Shown here: in pieces, positions 33,786 to 47,211 of the stretch
How positions within the stretch are numbered: the stretch's first letter is position 1
Layout of the letters: every line of letters begins with the position of its first letter
Source: Pseudorasbora parva
Taxonomy: Eukaryota > Chordata > Actinopteri > Cypriniformes > Gobionidae
NCBI RefSeq assembly: GCF_024679245.1
Contig: NC_090184.1
Span: 17,224,144 to 17,288,143 of the forward strand
DNA: 64,000 nucleotides
Direction: 5' to 3'
Translations under genes and position numbers: made by a program
The notes under the pieces: model-generated
What the model saw: the letters and a program-made list of their open reading frames with translations, nothing else
Told to the model about the DNA's origin: nothing
The model's database searches: none

Positions 33786-33960
33786 TCCAGACAGCAACAC
33801 ATTATCGGCATAAATGCATTAACTCCAGATATGAAGTCAAAGTAAACAGGTTTACAGAAACAAACCAGAAACTTTTGAGCATGCAAACCAGTGAGGTCCC
33901 AAATTTGAGCTAGTTGGGGGGGGTTGGGAGCATGTTCCCCCAAGAAATGTTGATTTCTCT

Positions 33961-34903
33961 GATCGACATGTGCATTTTAAAATGTTTGAAAAAAAAAAAA
34001 AACTTTCAAAACCATGTTTGTGGGCAGTAGATTATCTGTCATACCTGCTCTCTCCTCATTTTATCGCTCACTCTCCTCATTTCCATCACACTCTTATTTT
34101 CATCACTCTTTCTTCTTCTCTGTCTCTTCCCCTCCTAAAGCTGAGCTCTGAATGACAGTCTTTTCATTTTCGTCCATGTCAGTGAAGAAAATAAACAGGG
34201 TCAACTGATATTTAGCTATTTTACTAAGCGTTTTCAAAGCAAGTTAATTATCTCAAGGTTACGAACGCTAGGTAAATGAGTTTCATTCACAATATGTACA
34301 CACAGGCATTATCCTATGCCTAATCTGATGAAATCGGCTTTGTTAATGTCCTTTTTTAATTCAAAATGGCGAGATATCTTCCATTAAGTTTTTTTATGGT
34401 TGTTTAACATTTCTATCCTAAAACAGCTGTCAAATATGAAATGTTTAATTTAGCTACTTGCATCTCGCACCGTTTACTGAAGCGCACTCAGCAGCTTCTG
34501 TAAACATAAAGCCCCGCCTACTTTGATTTGCTTGGTCATCTCAAATATTTTGACATTGACAAGTGGATTACAGAACTCTGAGGCAGCTCAGATGAGAAGA
34601 GCTTGGTGCTGTCAATATATTTGCAGCACTAAAGTAGTGTTAATACTATATTAGTCAATTATTTTACAACATTTATTATATACACCTTTGAAAAATGGTG
34701 AAATGAAAATGACCTCATTGCTGGCTAAGGCAATGATTACAGTTGTGTAGGTTGCCTAGTTTACCTCAACAGTTCAGTTTACAGTTACTATTCCCTTCAG
34801 TCTGGTTCAGCTAGTTTCGCCACAGATTACACATGATGTTGTGCTTGTATCAAAATCAAATGGATAAAGCGACTGCCTGCCTCTCATTATCTTCAAAAGA
34901 ATA
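33961..34903. other. Intron sequence, nothing recognised
   Basis: One short poly(A) near 33990 and a pyrimidine-rich stretch at 34040-34140. No element ends or exons seen. Confidence 0.4.
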
Positions 34904-35371
34904 ACACCGCATTCACACGGGGCGTAGGCGTTACCGCTTCCCATTTACTTTGAATGGGTGACATCATCCGTTGCCGAACTGAATTGTGGGTTCCGTCGCG
35001 GCGCTTCACTCGCGTTCCAAGCAGCAGAAGTTGAAGATTTCTCAACTTTTCAAGCGCCAGCGCAGGTGTCATCCAATCAGATCGCCATATGCAAATATCC
35101 TACAGCAGACGCTAGCCAACAGCTTTGAGCACCTGTGCAGTGCACTGACCAACAACTACAATCGCAATCGCAATCACACATAACACCAAATCGGCATCCA
35201 TTTCGTCTCACAGACTAGCTGTCATAAAAAGGTGCTTTTTTGTGTTGTGTTTTGGTCCAAGCGGCAAGTTAATGTGATTGGCTGTTGTCACTATGACGAT
35301 CGCGTCAGCACCCAGCTTCAGCCACGCCCTCCGTCAGGTGTTAACGCCTACGCCCCGTGTGAATGCGGTGT
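34904..35371. mobile_element. MITE with 30-bp perfect inverted ends
   Basis: ACACCGCATTCACACGGGGC and the following 10 bases (34904-34933) are perfectly inverted at 35342-35371. Length is 468 bp with a CpG-containing interior and no coding frame. A TA may be the target duplication, but the boundary is ambiguous. Perfect ends suggest recent activity. Confidence 0.82.
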
Positions 35372-35937
35372 AAGTCCTGCGACTTGTCAGTGGCTCCCGA
35401 TCGGCTGTCAATCATTTCCTAGCCCTTATGTTAACCTGGCCCTGGTTATGAGTGAAATCTTAAGGTTCATTCGCACCAAGAATGATAACTATTAAAAATA
35501 GTAAACTACATTAGCGGACGATAGCGTTCTGCTGATTATTAACGTGCATTGCGGTCTGTTGTTTGCCGCTTTAAATGCTTGAGTCCTTTAAATCAGGATG
35601 GATTCTGATTGGCTGTCATTAATTGTATTGATTATCAGTTGGAAAAACATCTTTTTGAAAGTGATTCCAGCGATATCGTTTCTTTGTGCCGTTATCATTA
35701 TAGTTGTGATGTGTAATCTTTTCTTTATATTTAGAATGATTTTTAATCTATATCGTGTGTGAGAACGGGCCTTGAGCTAAACTCAGTCCTGAAGTTAAGC
35801 TTATTCTCAGATTCACAGAAAACATTACCGCATCGAAAACAGTAAATTGAAACCTGGAAACCGTTTTAAATACAGAGTGCACAAACGCAGCACTGAGAAA
35901 ATGAGAATTTTACATAAACACTTAACATTGTGTTAAC
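35372..35937. other. No feature seen
   Basis: A run near 35420-35780 has features of decayed DNA elements (CCTTGAGCTAAACTC) but no paired ends. Confidence 0.35.
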
Positions 35938-36944
35938 TTAAAGGTATAATATGTTGGATTTTTGGATTAAGATACCCAAAAAACTCTGCTGATGTGTACT
36001 TACAGGATCCCAAATCTTTCCAAGAATGTTTAAATCCAGAGAAATAAGCTATTTTAATCAGGACAAGGCGCCTATCAATGACATCATACCAGTGTTAATC
36101 TTGATTTCCGTTTTATTTTTTTTATTTTTTTTGTAAAAACAATGGAAATACCAAAAATGCTTTATATTGTGTGTGACCCTAGACCACAAAACCAATCATA
36201 AGTCACACGGGTATATTTGTGACAATAGTACATTGTATGGGTCAAAATTATCGATTTTTCTTTTATGGCAAAAATCATTAGGATATTAAGTAAAGATAAT
36301 GTTCTATGAGGATATTTTGTAAATGTTCTACTGTAAATATATCAGAAACAAATGTTGCACCCTCAGATTCCAGAAAAAAAAATGAACCTAATGACTGTTA
36401 AGACTAATGTTTTGTTCTTGTGTTTCGTGAACACTTTTTTTGGAGACAATTATAGACAGAAAATGTATTATTGTACACTAACAACACTTCATAAATTATG
36501 TTGTAAAATGAATTGCATGCCATTTAGCAACACAAGCCATCATGCATTTATTAATATGATATTCTAATATCGATCTAGCAGCAAACGCACAGAGTAATGT
36601 TATAACGGCATTTTCAACCCACTCAAATGTATCTAATATGATAACCAGAAAAAGTGGAAGCGGCGAAGTCCTGCGTCATAATAAAAGTTCCGCTGCTGTC
36701 GAGCAGCGTGTCATGCTCGTCTCTCATTATTAATCGCTCCAGCGACCTGATACTCTGCTTCATACTACAGTAACGTTAATAATAATCTTGTCGTCAAACA
36801 TTATTACTGCCCGAGTCCCGTCTCGGTTCTTTTCCACCGACTGTGAGGTGAAGATGACATCTCCCAAGACTTAGCGCTGAACATCCGCTGAACATTTTGA
36901 AAAGACGACCTCTAGTGGTGAAAAACTACATAGTGTGCCTTTAA
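35938..36944. mobile_element. TTAA-flanked non-autonomous element
   Basis: TTAA at 35938-35941 and 36941-36944. The ends are imperfect inverses (AAAGGTATAATATGT and the complement of ACATAGTGTGCCTTT). It contains an unrelated repeat fragment at 36170-36355. No transposase. Confidence 0.65.
36170..36355. mobile_element. Fragment of a common TGTGACCCTAGACCACAAAA-type fish repeat
   Basis: GTGTGACCCTAGACCACAAA, GTATGGGTCAAAATTATCGA and AATCATTAGGATATTAAGTA are phrases I know from a dispersed cyprinid DNA element. Only one end is present. Confidence 0.5.
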
Positions 36945-37173
36945 CAGGAAATAATGCACATACATAGAAAAGATGCATTTTAAAAGAAGCTTAAAGAGGC
37001 TTTACGTTAAATAAAAGCTCTGTATTGCCTATCATCACATTCCAACTTCCCCTTTTGCATGTTATTTTGATAAGCGACCGCTGAAAAAAGGGTTTGGTTC
37101 TGTAGCTTTGTTGTGAAACCAGGATTCTTTCATTTTAAAGCTACAAGACTGCTTGTTTCTTCAGCATAAGTCA

Positions 37174-38021
<848 letters not shown>

Positions 38022-40019
38022 TTAATGAAATCTTTTTGTAAAGTTTTACCAGTCATTTCAGTAGGAGTCCATGCAACCAACAGAGAGCTGCTTGGTTTGA
38101 AAGTTTGAGCAGTCCTTTCATTTTTGTCCAGAAAATTTACTTTTTTTAAGCTTGTAGGGTCGCTAACGACCCGAGGTGTGTAACAGTGTAAGTATATCTG
38201 TTTTCTGCACAACAATAATTCAATCTTTGATCATTGAATAAGTGCAGTTCACCTTTATTCCACAAGGGCAATGTGACACAATGATGAAGTGACGTTTCAC
38301 TCATAGTTACCGCTGACAGAAAACTAAAGAATAGGAAGCATCATCAGCGAAACTTGAAATGGCTCAGTGATTTACTGCAGAGCAAATATTAGTGTCACTG
38401 TCTCTTGATGGTGGATCTGATGAAGAAGCTGTCAGCGATCAAAATATTGATTTTGAAGATGTTAAAAATGATAGTTTTGAGAATATGTTTGAGATGGCGA
38501 ATATGAGCCAGATGCTGAATGTACTGGAAAATGAGCTCTGATGAACATCTGCCCAAAATGAACCCTTTCATGCTTTTATTCTTCTGTAATTATTACTCTA
38601 ATATCAGGAGAGTTTTATATCATTACGACAGGTAGAAATTCATCTGTGTTAGATATAGATCCGGGTCGCTAAAGATTCAAATAAGGTCTTTCTTGTTATA
38701 TTGTTTATAATGAATTGATTGATGAATACCAATACATTTGATGTTTAACTTTTAAAAAAATTATGAGGAAGGTAGTGAATGATGTCCTGGGTATGTGTTT
38801 AAGGTCCACTGTTACAAAATCAATTTGATCTCTTCTAAAATAAACGTGTGTGAGTGTATAAATCAACATTCAAGTAAGTAAAATGCCCAAATAATTGTTT
38901 ATGTGATTAAAAATTTGCATAGATAACGCATATATTACAGTACTGTTGAATGCTTTAATCAGATATTGAGCTTATAATGTCAATGCTGTAATTTTACAAC
39001 CCTGGGTGAAAGGGGTAGCTAAATTTACCTGTGCACCTTGCACATTACATGGATGAATTTTACTTCTCACCTGTTCCGTGTGACAAATACTAATAGAAAC
39101 AATGTTTTTGAACATTCACAAGTTTTAAAATGTTGTCTTTGTCTATATCTTACCATTTATAAAACATACTTAACTGGTCCTGTTTTCTTTTCTGGACTTG
39201 TTTGCCCAAAGATCTGCTATCTGCATGAGGGACAGGTGATACTGTTCTGGAATGTGGGGGTATAAGTGCCATTAGCATGATAAGTAGAACACAATAAACT
39301 AGCTAGACTCTACTGTGTGAATTATGTGGGATGTGTCAATTCTTTAAAATGTGTAAGCATAATTGGGATATGTTTTTTCCCCATTTCAGAAGTCCACCAG
39401 CTAAGAAATACTGTATTACGGTATCTTCAAATTCTATAATTTCATTGATGCCCACTAAAATGGGAACAGTGATATTTTAATGGATTCTGATACAAGTTAT
39501 GAAGAGAAATGTGGAGATGTGAACTGGAAAAGGAAAACCCAGTGACCACCCATCTGATGATCATGTGGACATTATGCCAAAAAAATCGCTCAAGAACAAA
39601 GAACATGCCCCAGGCATCGCCGGCTCATTTTATCAGTCCAAACACAGGTCAGGATATCACTAATGACGCCGTCTCCCTTCATACACCACTGGAGTATTTC
39701 TGAAAGTGTGTGTCAGAGGATAAATTATTAAATCAAATTATTAATATTGTGTGATTATTAGTGTATAAGCTACAGGTATGGGGCTACATAAGCAGTACAT
39801 CCTGCAAATGAACCCTTAGATGTTCTCTACATTGTTTCAGACAGTGAGTGAAATCACTGAAATTCTGCTACCCATTGTTGCAATATAATAACACTTTCCT
39901 AAAAACGTACTAAAATGTAAAAAATAATGAAATAAAGCAAATTATTTTTTAAAATAGAGGACTCCTATGGCAACATGTAAAAGGTGAAAAGAAACAGTTT
40001 TCTATATTTGGGTCTTTAA
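38022..40019 (+). mobile_element. Possible piggyBac-like relic
   Basis: Candidate TTAA sites occur at 38022 and 40016. The block carries a decayed acidic N-terminal-like frame (38344-38541) and a phrase near 39040-39080 translating with YMDEFYFSP, reminiscent of the conserved MDNFYTSP region of piggyBac transposases. GGGTCGCTAACGACCC at 38157 is a short inverted repeat. The ends do not pair clearly, so boundaries are guesses. Confidence 0.35.
38344..38541 (+). pseudogene. Acidic frame resembling a transposase N terminus
   Basis: Reading from ATG at about 38359 gives a stop after three codons, then FTAEQILVSLSLDGGSDEEA and further Asp/Glu-rich sequence to a stop at 38541. Acidic N termini with an FTxEQ-like start are common in piggyBac-like transposases. 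Nothing downstream joins it in frame. Confidence 0.35.
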
Positions 40020-40122
40020 GAGTTAAGAGATTTACTGGCTTTTGTTTGGTTGCATTTTGGTCGTACCACATGACTTTGAAATGGCAGACAAAGGTTTTTT
40101 TTTTTTCAAGAATTGAAAGTTA

Positions 40123-40548
<426 letters not shown>

Positions 40549-41210
40549 TTAACCTAACCATGAATTTGTTCAACTCTTTAAAGGTTTCAAGAAAGATTTT
40601 GCATTTCATATTACACAAAACAGCTCTTTTTTTAATGATAGAAATAACTGTTTGTTGACACGCCTTCATTAAGCTTCATTAGTTTGATGCACCTAATCAA
40701 GGGAAGCTAATTAATCAAATCAGTCTTATTTAATACTCGTGACTGAGTGGCATTTACTGCAAGAGCTGGAAGTACAATGAAGCTACTCCTTTTCTTGAGG
40801 ACTTTATCTACTTTGATGTTAGAGGCCACTGGATAAAGGTAAAGAGATTCACAAAGAACACATTCATATTTAAAGATAGAGCTTAATGTGCTTTACTAAT
40901 CCAAGCTCAGTCAAAATCAATTCATGAATGTTTATTTACACCCACGCACATAATCTAAGGGTGAAAAATTAAAGTAAATGTCAGACTTCTTTAGATGGCT
41001 CCATGTTGTGTTTAAACATTGAAAAGACTGCATTAAAGGTAGGGTAGGCAAAACAAATTCTGTGGTGAGGTGGGCGAGCAAGAGACTTGGGAGGAGCGAA
41101 CGAGATTGCGTGATTGAGAATGAGAGCAATACCGGCCACGAGTCCACGCATGAGGGAGGCATATAAAGACGAGCGACACCAGTGAAGGACGAGAGAGGAC
41201 TGGGGGCGTA

Positions 41211-41880
41211 TAACAGAAACATCTTAACTTTAGAATCCTATCTTATCTGTTTGGTAAATGTGGCAACTTCATGTGGCATGGCAATTTCAGTACGGACCGC
41301 ATTTAGGACTAAAGCTTATACATAATGGCATTTCTTAAATGCAAAATCTTAACTATGGTTAGGAAATAGGTATTACAGAAGCATCTTAACTCGGCAAGGA
41401 CAAACCCACTGGCGTGCTAACACCAAACCTTTTTTGAAATCCAATGGTAAAAATCAGTACAAAAGCATTTTTCGAGAAAGCATTATGTTTATTGATTATA
41501 CAAGACGAAGAGCAGCCACGTTTGATGGTGAAGAGACTTTTGGAGGACCCAGAGGATCTGCGGTGCTTTGATGATAAAATAATCATAAATAATTACAGAC
41601 TCCCGCAACGTGATTTTGCAGTTAGTTGACGAATTGCGACCAACATTACAGAGGCCAACGGAGCCGTCACGAAGCATTCCTGATTGTTCTTTAAGTGATT
41701 GTTTCTCCATTTTGATTTTAGGTTTACCTCCGAAGCAGTTTGCGCATTTTTGGTTGCTTGGTAACAGACCTGACAGATCCATGGAGCTGTTTAAGATTTC
41801 CTAACTACAGAAAAGATGAGATTTTGTAAGATAGGATAAGAATCCTAAATCAAGTTAAGATTTGCTCCTGTAATACGAAA
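41211..41880 (+). mobile_element. Harbinger-like fragment with paired ends
   Basis: The left AACAGAAACATCTTAACTTT and the right AAGTTAAGATTTGCTCCTGT are imperfect inverses, and GAATCCTATCTTATC versus GATAGGATAAGAATCCTA extends the match. A second partial copy of the end motif lies at 41371-41390. Confidence 0.55.
41500..41804 (+). pseudogene. Harbinger transposase N-terminal remnant
   Basis: Two overlapping frames carry CFDDKIIINNYRLPQRDF (to 41629) and MILQLVDELRPTLQRPTEPS (from 41610). Together they resemble the region of PIF/Harbinger DDE transposases just before the catalytic domain (a YRLPR-like motif, then an I-x-x-L-x-D-x-L-x-P motif). The catalytic DDE part is absent. Confidence 0.6.
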
Positions 41881-42060
41881 TTGTGAAAATTAAGGTGCAC
41901 TATGGTAATGTAAAGTGGTCTCTCGTGACACTTTGCAGACTGCTGTATGCATTTGTGTGTTTTGGAGGGGACGTGGCTTTGGAGAACGCTCTGGGATCTT
42001 ATGCTTTTAAATCTAGCTTGCTATTGCTAGCCTCTCTAAAATTGCCTACCGTACCCTTAA

Positions 42061-42887
42061 ATCGTCTGCTATCTGTGACGAAGGTGCATGTGTGTGGGTC
42101 CTCCGGTTCAGATTACAGTGTATGGTAATGTGACCTATTGACTTGTGCATCAAAAGTAATTGAACCCATTTTATAAAGTAATCTCATAAAACAATTACAG
42201 CATGGAAAAATCCTCCACTCACATGCAGAGTCTTGTTCCACCTCATTAATTATTTCTCTCTCATCCCACAAACAAATACATATTTGTTAACACATTTAGC
42301 TGTTTTTGTTAATTACACCCAAGACATGGCACAAATACAACAGACATACTTTTAATGACTGAATGTATGGCTTCTTTCCCAGGTAACCAATTAATTCATT
42401 TTAGAGGAGTATAGAAACAAAGTACAAAATAATTGTTACATTGACTGCAAAAAAAAAAAAGTTAAAATGATCAATTAACAATAGTATATGTTCAATGCAA
42501 GATTAAGACATGCTGCAAAACTGCTGTTTGTTGTTAGTTTTGATCATGTTAATTAACCTATTGTTACTTTTGCTTTTCTTAGACGTTGTTATGCTTGGTT
42601 GGATATATTTTTTTCTTTAGGCATGGTCAAATTTTCAGCCAAAATCTTCTGAGAGCTATTGTCAAAAGTTTATTGTATGAAATGTATGAAGAACAGCTCA
42701 CACAAACCAAACAGCTTTTTGCAAATTTGTGTGACCAAATTGAACTTGAACAAAAAGTGCAAGGTGAATTCTTGCGAGATTATTGATTGCGTGGATTTCT
42801 ATTAAAATAACCATATTTTATCCAATAAAATGTGCCAAACAATGGTAAATGTGACTGGAATTTACGGCGTTGACATTCAAAAACTGC
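42061..42887. other. No feature seen
   Basis: AT-rich intron. The frame 42586-42786 has no splice-supported or family match. Confidence 0.4.
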
Positions 42888-43283
42888 TTAAAGGAATAGA
42901 TCACTCAAAAATGAAAATTAGCCCATGATTTACACTCAAGCCATCCTAGGTATATATGACATTCTTCTTCCAGACTGAGCAGAGTTAAATTAGAAATGTG
43001 GCTCAGGACAGGTAACGGAAGTTAGAAATTACATTTTATTAACTTTTAAACAGGGATATTCAGAAGGCCTTTATAAACACCGTGGAGCACATTTATGATG
43101 GATAGATGAACTTTTATGGACTTCAAAACAGAAACAGCCATTCATTGGAAGGGCCAGGACATTTTTTTTAAATATAACTCTGATTGTATCCATCTAAAAG
43201 AAGAATGTCATATACACCTAGGATGGCTTATGGGTGAGTAAATCATGGGCTAATTACAATTTTTGGGTGAACTATTCCTTTAA
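42888..43283. mobile_element. TTAA-flanked palindromic MITE, complete
   Basis: TTAA at 42888-42891 and 43280-43283. AAAGGAATAGATCACTC at the left is inverted by GGGTGAACTATTCCTTT at the right. Arms share ATGACATTCTTCTTCCAGAC and its inverse. Same family as the outer layer of the 25.9-28.7 kb nest, and an uninterrupted reference for it. Confidence 0.78.
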
Positions 43284-45042
43284 TTGTGGTCTAATGACCT
43301 AAATACTATTTTGGAGGCATTGTACATATTAAATCTTTTCTCAAACTCCAGGTAATCGACATCAATTGGCTAGTCAAGAAGTGCAAACTTGTTATGAAGT
43401 AAAAATCCATCCATGGATTTCCAAAAGAGCCAGTTTTGGTCTTCATGGGATGAGATATTAACGAATGGCTTTTTGCGATTTAGCCATCAGTTGTTTTGGG
43501 TGAGATCACAGCGGCAGGGCTCGGTTATTTACCTACACAGGAGGTCTGAAGACGATTCAATAACGAATATCTTCCACAGTGCAGACAGACGTCCCTTAAG
43601 GGGGGCAGCGCTCACTCACTAGCCCCACATATCTCACTCACACAGCGTCATTCCTCGATACAGTCATTCCCAGCGGTTGGACTTTATCATGCCTGCCTGG
43701 TGTTGAGAGAACACTGTTAACACCAGTCCGTAAAGTGTGGGAGAGTCTGGCACTCTACACGCTACAGGCTTGGCACGAGCGCAAAAACGCTCTCTCGGGT
43801 CAGTTTCTCTCGCGCGCACTACACGGACCAACTGGCAGTGCATTTGGCAGAGGCCGAAGAGCCTCGCGATCCTCTCTCACATACTCGCATACACACATAT
43901 AGCCTAGCGGTAAACAAATGGATCATCAGTGCCCACTAGCACCAAACCGTAAAGCTGGAGGTCACGCCTGTTGTGCCCTGATAAATATAAATGAGAATGT
44001 GTGGAGCGAGAAATCAGTGGTGAATGCAAAACACACACATTCCGCTGCCATATTTTGAGGTGACGAGCCAAAATGGACATTTTCTCCTCGCTCGCATGAA
44101 AAATGTCTCTGGGTCAAATAAAACAAATGCGAGGTGACATTGTCATTTTTAACATGCTCGTTCATCCATCCATCGCTAAACATGTTCACATTGTGATAAT
44201 CACAGGAAAGATGAATGTACTTTGGCATGCGCTCTGCAGACCGGACTGCAGCTATGTGAGCCAACTCTGCTACTGGCTAATGAGCGTCTGGGCCGGCCTA
44301 ACACATGTTCATAAACTGCTGACAGAGGCCCTTGACTCTGTAGCGCTAGCGTGGCTGGCGGAGGCATGCTAATTAGCAGTGATGTGCTGACGATGAAATC
44401 CTTCATTTAACAGCATGCATTTAGAGGATACATGTGGAGATGTAGATTTGGGTAAAAAATAAAATCATGTCCTGGTACCGCGAAACAACCTTGCTAACAA
44501 GACCGATATTAACATTATCCAGGGGCACTGAAATCTGCGGGGCCTCTGACCCAAACTTAGTCAGCTGATTTTTTTACCCCCCAAAACTGCTATTATGCAG
44601 AATCCTGTTCCCCCGCAGAATCCTTAACCTACTGGACCCCAAATCTACTTCATTGGTTGACCTTTTGAAAGCGACTTTATTTGGCTGATTAGAAATTATA
44701 GAAAAGAGGGTATTTATTCTTAATCATGAAAATATGTTAATGTCTTTTCAATTACAGATCACATTATCAGAATACACAAAAATCAGATACAAATAAATGA
44801 TCATATACACAATATCAGGTTGTGGTTGGGATCTCACATGACACTGTGAAACAGAACCTTATTGTAAAGCGTTACTGAAAAGTAGTTCTATTTCTATATA
44901 TTATGTTTATCTAATAAATAGCACTTGGTTGGATATTTTGATATTTAAAGGTATGGCCACATTTTCATTCCTTTCTATGATAGCCGCAAACAGACTGTCG
45001 CACAACTCTGAAAGAAATTCAGGCAATAATGTAGCACATACA
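43284..45042. other. Intron with a candidate conserved non-coding block
   Basis: 43690-44440 lacks element ends and homopolymers, has balanced GC, and includes homeodomain-like TAATTAGC at about 44372. Its frames on both strands have no recognised domains. Conservation cannot be judged from one sequence. Confidence 0.35.
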
Positions 45043-45947
45043 CACAGAAAAATAGGGTGTCAAAATTGAACCTTTAGGGGTACAACAGCTTGTCGCTGGG
45101 GCAGTACCCTTAAAAGGACATCTTCGTACCTTTTTTACTCCTAAAAGGTGCATATTAGTACCTTTGAGTACAAATGCGTACCTTAAAGGAACACTCCACT
45201 TTTTTTGAAAATAGGCTCATTTTCCAAGTCCCTTAGAGTTAAACAGTTGAGTTTTACCGTTTTTGAATCCATTCAGCCGATCTCTGTATCTGGCGGTAGC
45301 CCTTTTAGCGTAGCTTAGCATACATCATAGAATCAGAATAGACCATTAGCATCGCTCTCAAAAATGACTAAAGACTTTATTTTTTCAAAGATAATATTTT
45401 TCCCATTTAAAACATTACTATTCTGTAGTTACATCGTGTACTAAGACCAACGGAAAATTAAAAGTTTTGATTTTTAGACCGATTATAGACTATTCTCTCA
45501 TTCCTGTGTAATAATCAGGGAACTTTGCTGCCATGCAATGGGTGCAGCAGCGCAGTGATATTTCGCAGAACATAGTACCTTGGTCTTAGTACACGATGTA
45601 ACTACAGAAGGGGCAAGTTTTAAATAGGAAAATATAGTAAAAGTCTTTGAGAGCGATGCTAATGGTCTAATCTGATTCAATGATGTATGCTAAGCTACGC
45701 TAAAAGTGCTACTGCCAGATACAGAGATCGGCTGAATGGATTCAAAAATGGTAAAACTCAACTGTTTAACTCTAAGGGACTTGGAAAATGAGCCTATTTT
45801 CAAAAAAAGTGGAGTGTTCCTTTAAGGTACTACTATGAACTTTTTTTGTGGTAAAAAAGGGTACAAAGATGTCCTTTTAAGGGTACTGCCCCAGCGACAA
45901 GCTGTTGTACCTCTAAAGGTTCAATTTTGACACCCTATTTTTCTGTG
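45043..45947. mobile_element. Palindromic DNA element, outer layer
   Basis: CACAGAAAAATAGGGTGTCA and what follows (GGTACAACAGCTTGTCGCTG) at the left returns inverted at the right to GACACCCTATTTTTCTGTG. The arms are ~130-140 bases and are separated by another palindromic element. Confidence 0.8.
45183..45825. mobile_element. Palindromic TTAA element nested at the centre of another palindrome
   Basis: TTAA at 45183-45186 and 45822-45825. AAAGGAACACTCCACTTTTT is inverted by AAAAAGTGGAGTGTTCCTTT. The arms run inward for ~180 bases and pair again further in (GTAGTTACATCGTGTACTAA and its inverse near 45590). No coding frame. Confidence 0.8.
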
Positions 45948-46193
45948 TTTATGATTCAAGTCGGCCATTAGGCTTTCTTTAATGGTAGAGCCACAGACCT
46001 TGGTATCTCCCAATAATAAGACCATCTCTGGTATGAAGCACATCTCTCAAGGAAGTCACTTTCAAACCAAGCTACCTTTTGCAAATATGTGTATACCAAC
46101 TTGAATCCACTGCAAAACTTGTGTGGGGAAAACTTTGGATTAGTTTTTTGGTCAGGCATTGAGATTTGAGTAGGAATGGTCCCAACCATGCGT

Positions 46194-46248
<55 letters not shown>
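46194..46248. repeat. (GT)n microsatellite
   Basis: About 26 GT units just before a Tc1/mariner relic. Confidence 0.95.
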
Positions 46249-46251
<3 letters not shown>

Positions 46252-46259
46252 ATTAGGCA

Positions 46260-47211
46260 GATATATTAGGCAGCAAGTTAACATTTTGTCCCCAAAGTTG
46301 ATGTGTTAGAAGCAGGAAAAATCACCAAGCATAAGGGGGATTTTTGAGCGAGTTAGACAAAGGCCAAATTGTTATGCTAGCTGACTGGGTCTGGGCATCT
46401 CCAAAAATGCAGATGTGATTAGCTTGTGTGATGTTCCCAGTCTGCAGTTGGCAATATCTATCAAAAGACGTTCAAGGAAGAAATAGTGGTGAACAGGCGA
46501 CAGGGTCATGGGTGGCCAAGGCTCATTGATGCACGTGGGGAGCGAAGGCTGGCCCATGTGGTCCGATCAAATAGATGAGCTACTGTAGCTCCAACTGCTC
46601 AAGAAGTTAATGCTGGTTCTGACAGGAAGTTAAAATACACAGTGCATCGCAGTTTGTTGCAAATGGGGCTTCATAGCCACAGGCCAGTCAGGGTGCTCAA
46701 GCTGACCCCTGTCCATCACCGAAAGCACCAACAGTGGACACATGAGCATCAGAACTGTACCTCGGAGAAATAGAAGAAGGTGGCCTGGTCTGATGAATCA
46801 CGTTTTCTGTTACATCATGTGGATGGCCTGTGTCTCTTACCTGGGGAACACATGGCACCAGGATGCACTATTGGGAAGAAGACAAGCTGGTGGAGGCAGT
46901 GTGATGCTTCGGGAAATGTTCTGGTGGGAAACCTCGGGTTCTGCCATTCATTTGGATGTTACTTTGACATCCGTGGGATGTGCTGAACAAACAAGTCTGA
47001 TCCATGGAGGCCCCACCTCACAACTTACAGGACTTGGCAGAGGATCTGCTGCTAACATCTTAGTGCCAGATACCACACCTTCAGGTCCACAGTGGAGTGG
47101 GCAGCAAAAGGGGGACACAATACTAAGAAGTGGGCGGCGCTGGCAAGATGATGGATAATGTAGTATTTCACCAGGAATTTCCTTGTTAAACATGATTATT
47201 TTAAAATGAAG
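46260..47211 (+). mobile_element. Tc1/mariner relic, ends eroded
   Basis: ATATTAGGCAGCAAGTTAAC near the left and the transposase relic identify a common fish Tc1/mariner group. Inverted ends are no longer clear. Confidence 0.6.
46480..47158 (+). pseudogene. Decayed Tc1/mariner transposase
   Basis: The frame beginning at 46780 reads AWSDESRFLLHHVDG, the first catalytic Asp block. The frame 46742-47158 and others carry the rest in pieces, ending in text equivalent to the C terminus. The second Asp (FxxDNAPxH) and the PDLNPIE block are missing, so the catalytic domain is internally deleted as well as frameshifted. Confidence 0.7.

Larger units (their letters stand above)
32468..33960. mobile_element. 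Possible hAT end fragment carrying a Tc1 insertion
   Basis: GCTCGGATTAAGAACATGTA and GGGCCCTGGGGC near 32476-32504 recall the left end of the element at 56573 (AGAGCCGGATTAAAT, GGGCCCCC). The Tc1/mariner at 32614-33785 would lie within this sequence. The right part (33786-33960) has no confirmed terminus. Weak call. Confidence 0.3.
41033..42060. mobile_element. TTAA-flanked element containing a Harbinger relic
   Basis: TTAA at 41033-41036 and 42057-42060 with ends AAAGGTAGGGTAGGC and the complement of GCCTACCGTACCC. The outermost bases match those of 1922-3353. An unrelated Harbinger-like block lies at 41211-41880. Confidence 0.65.
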
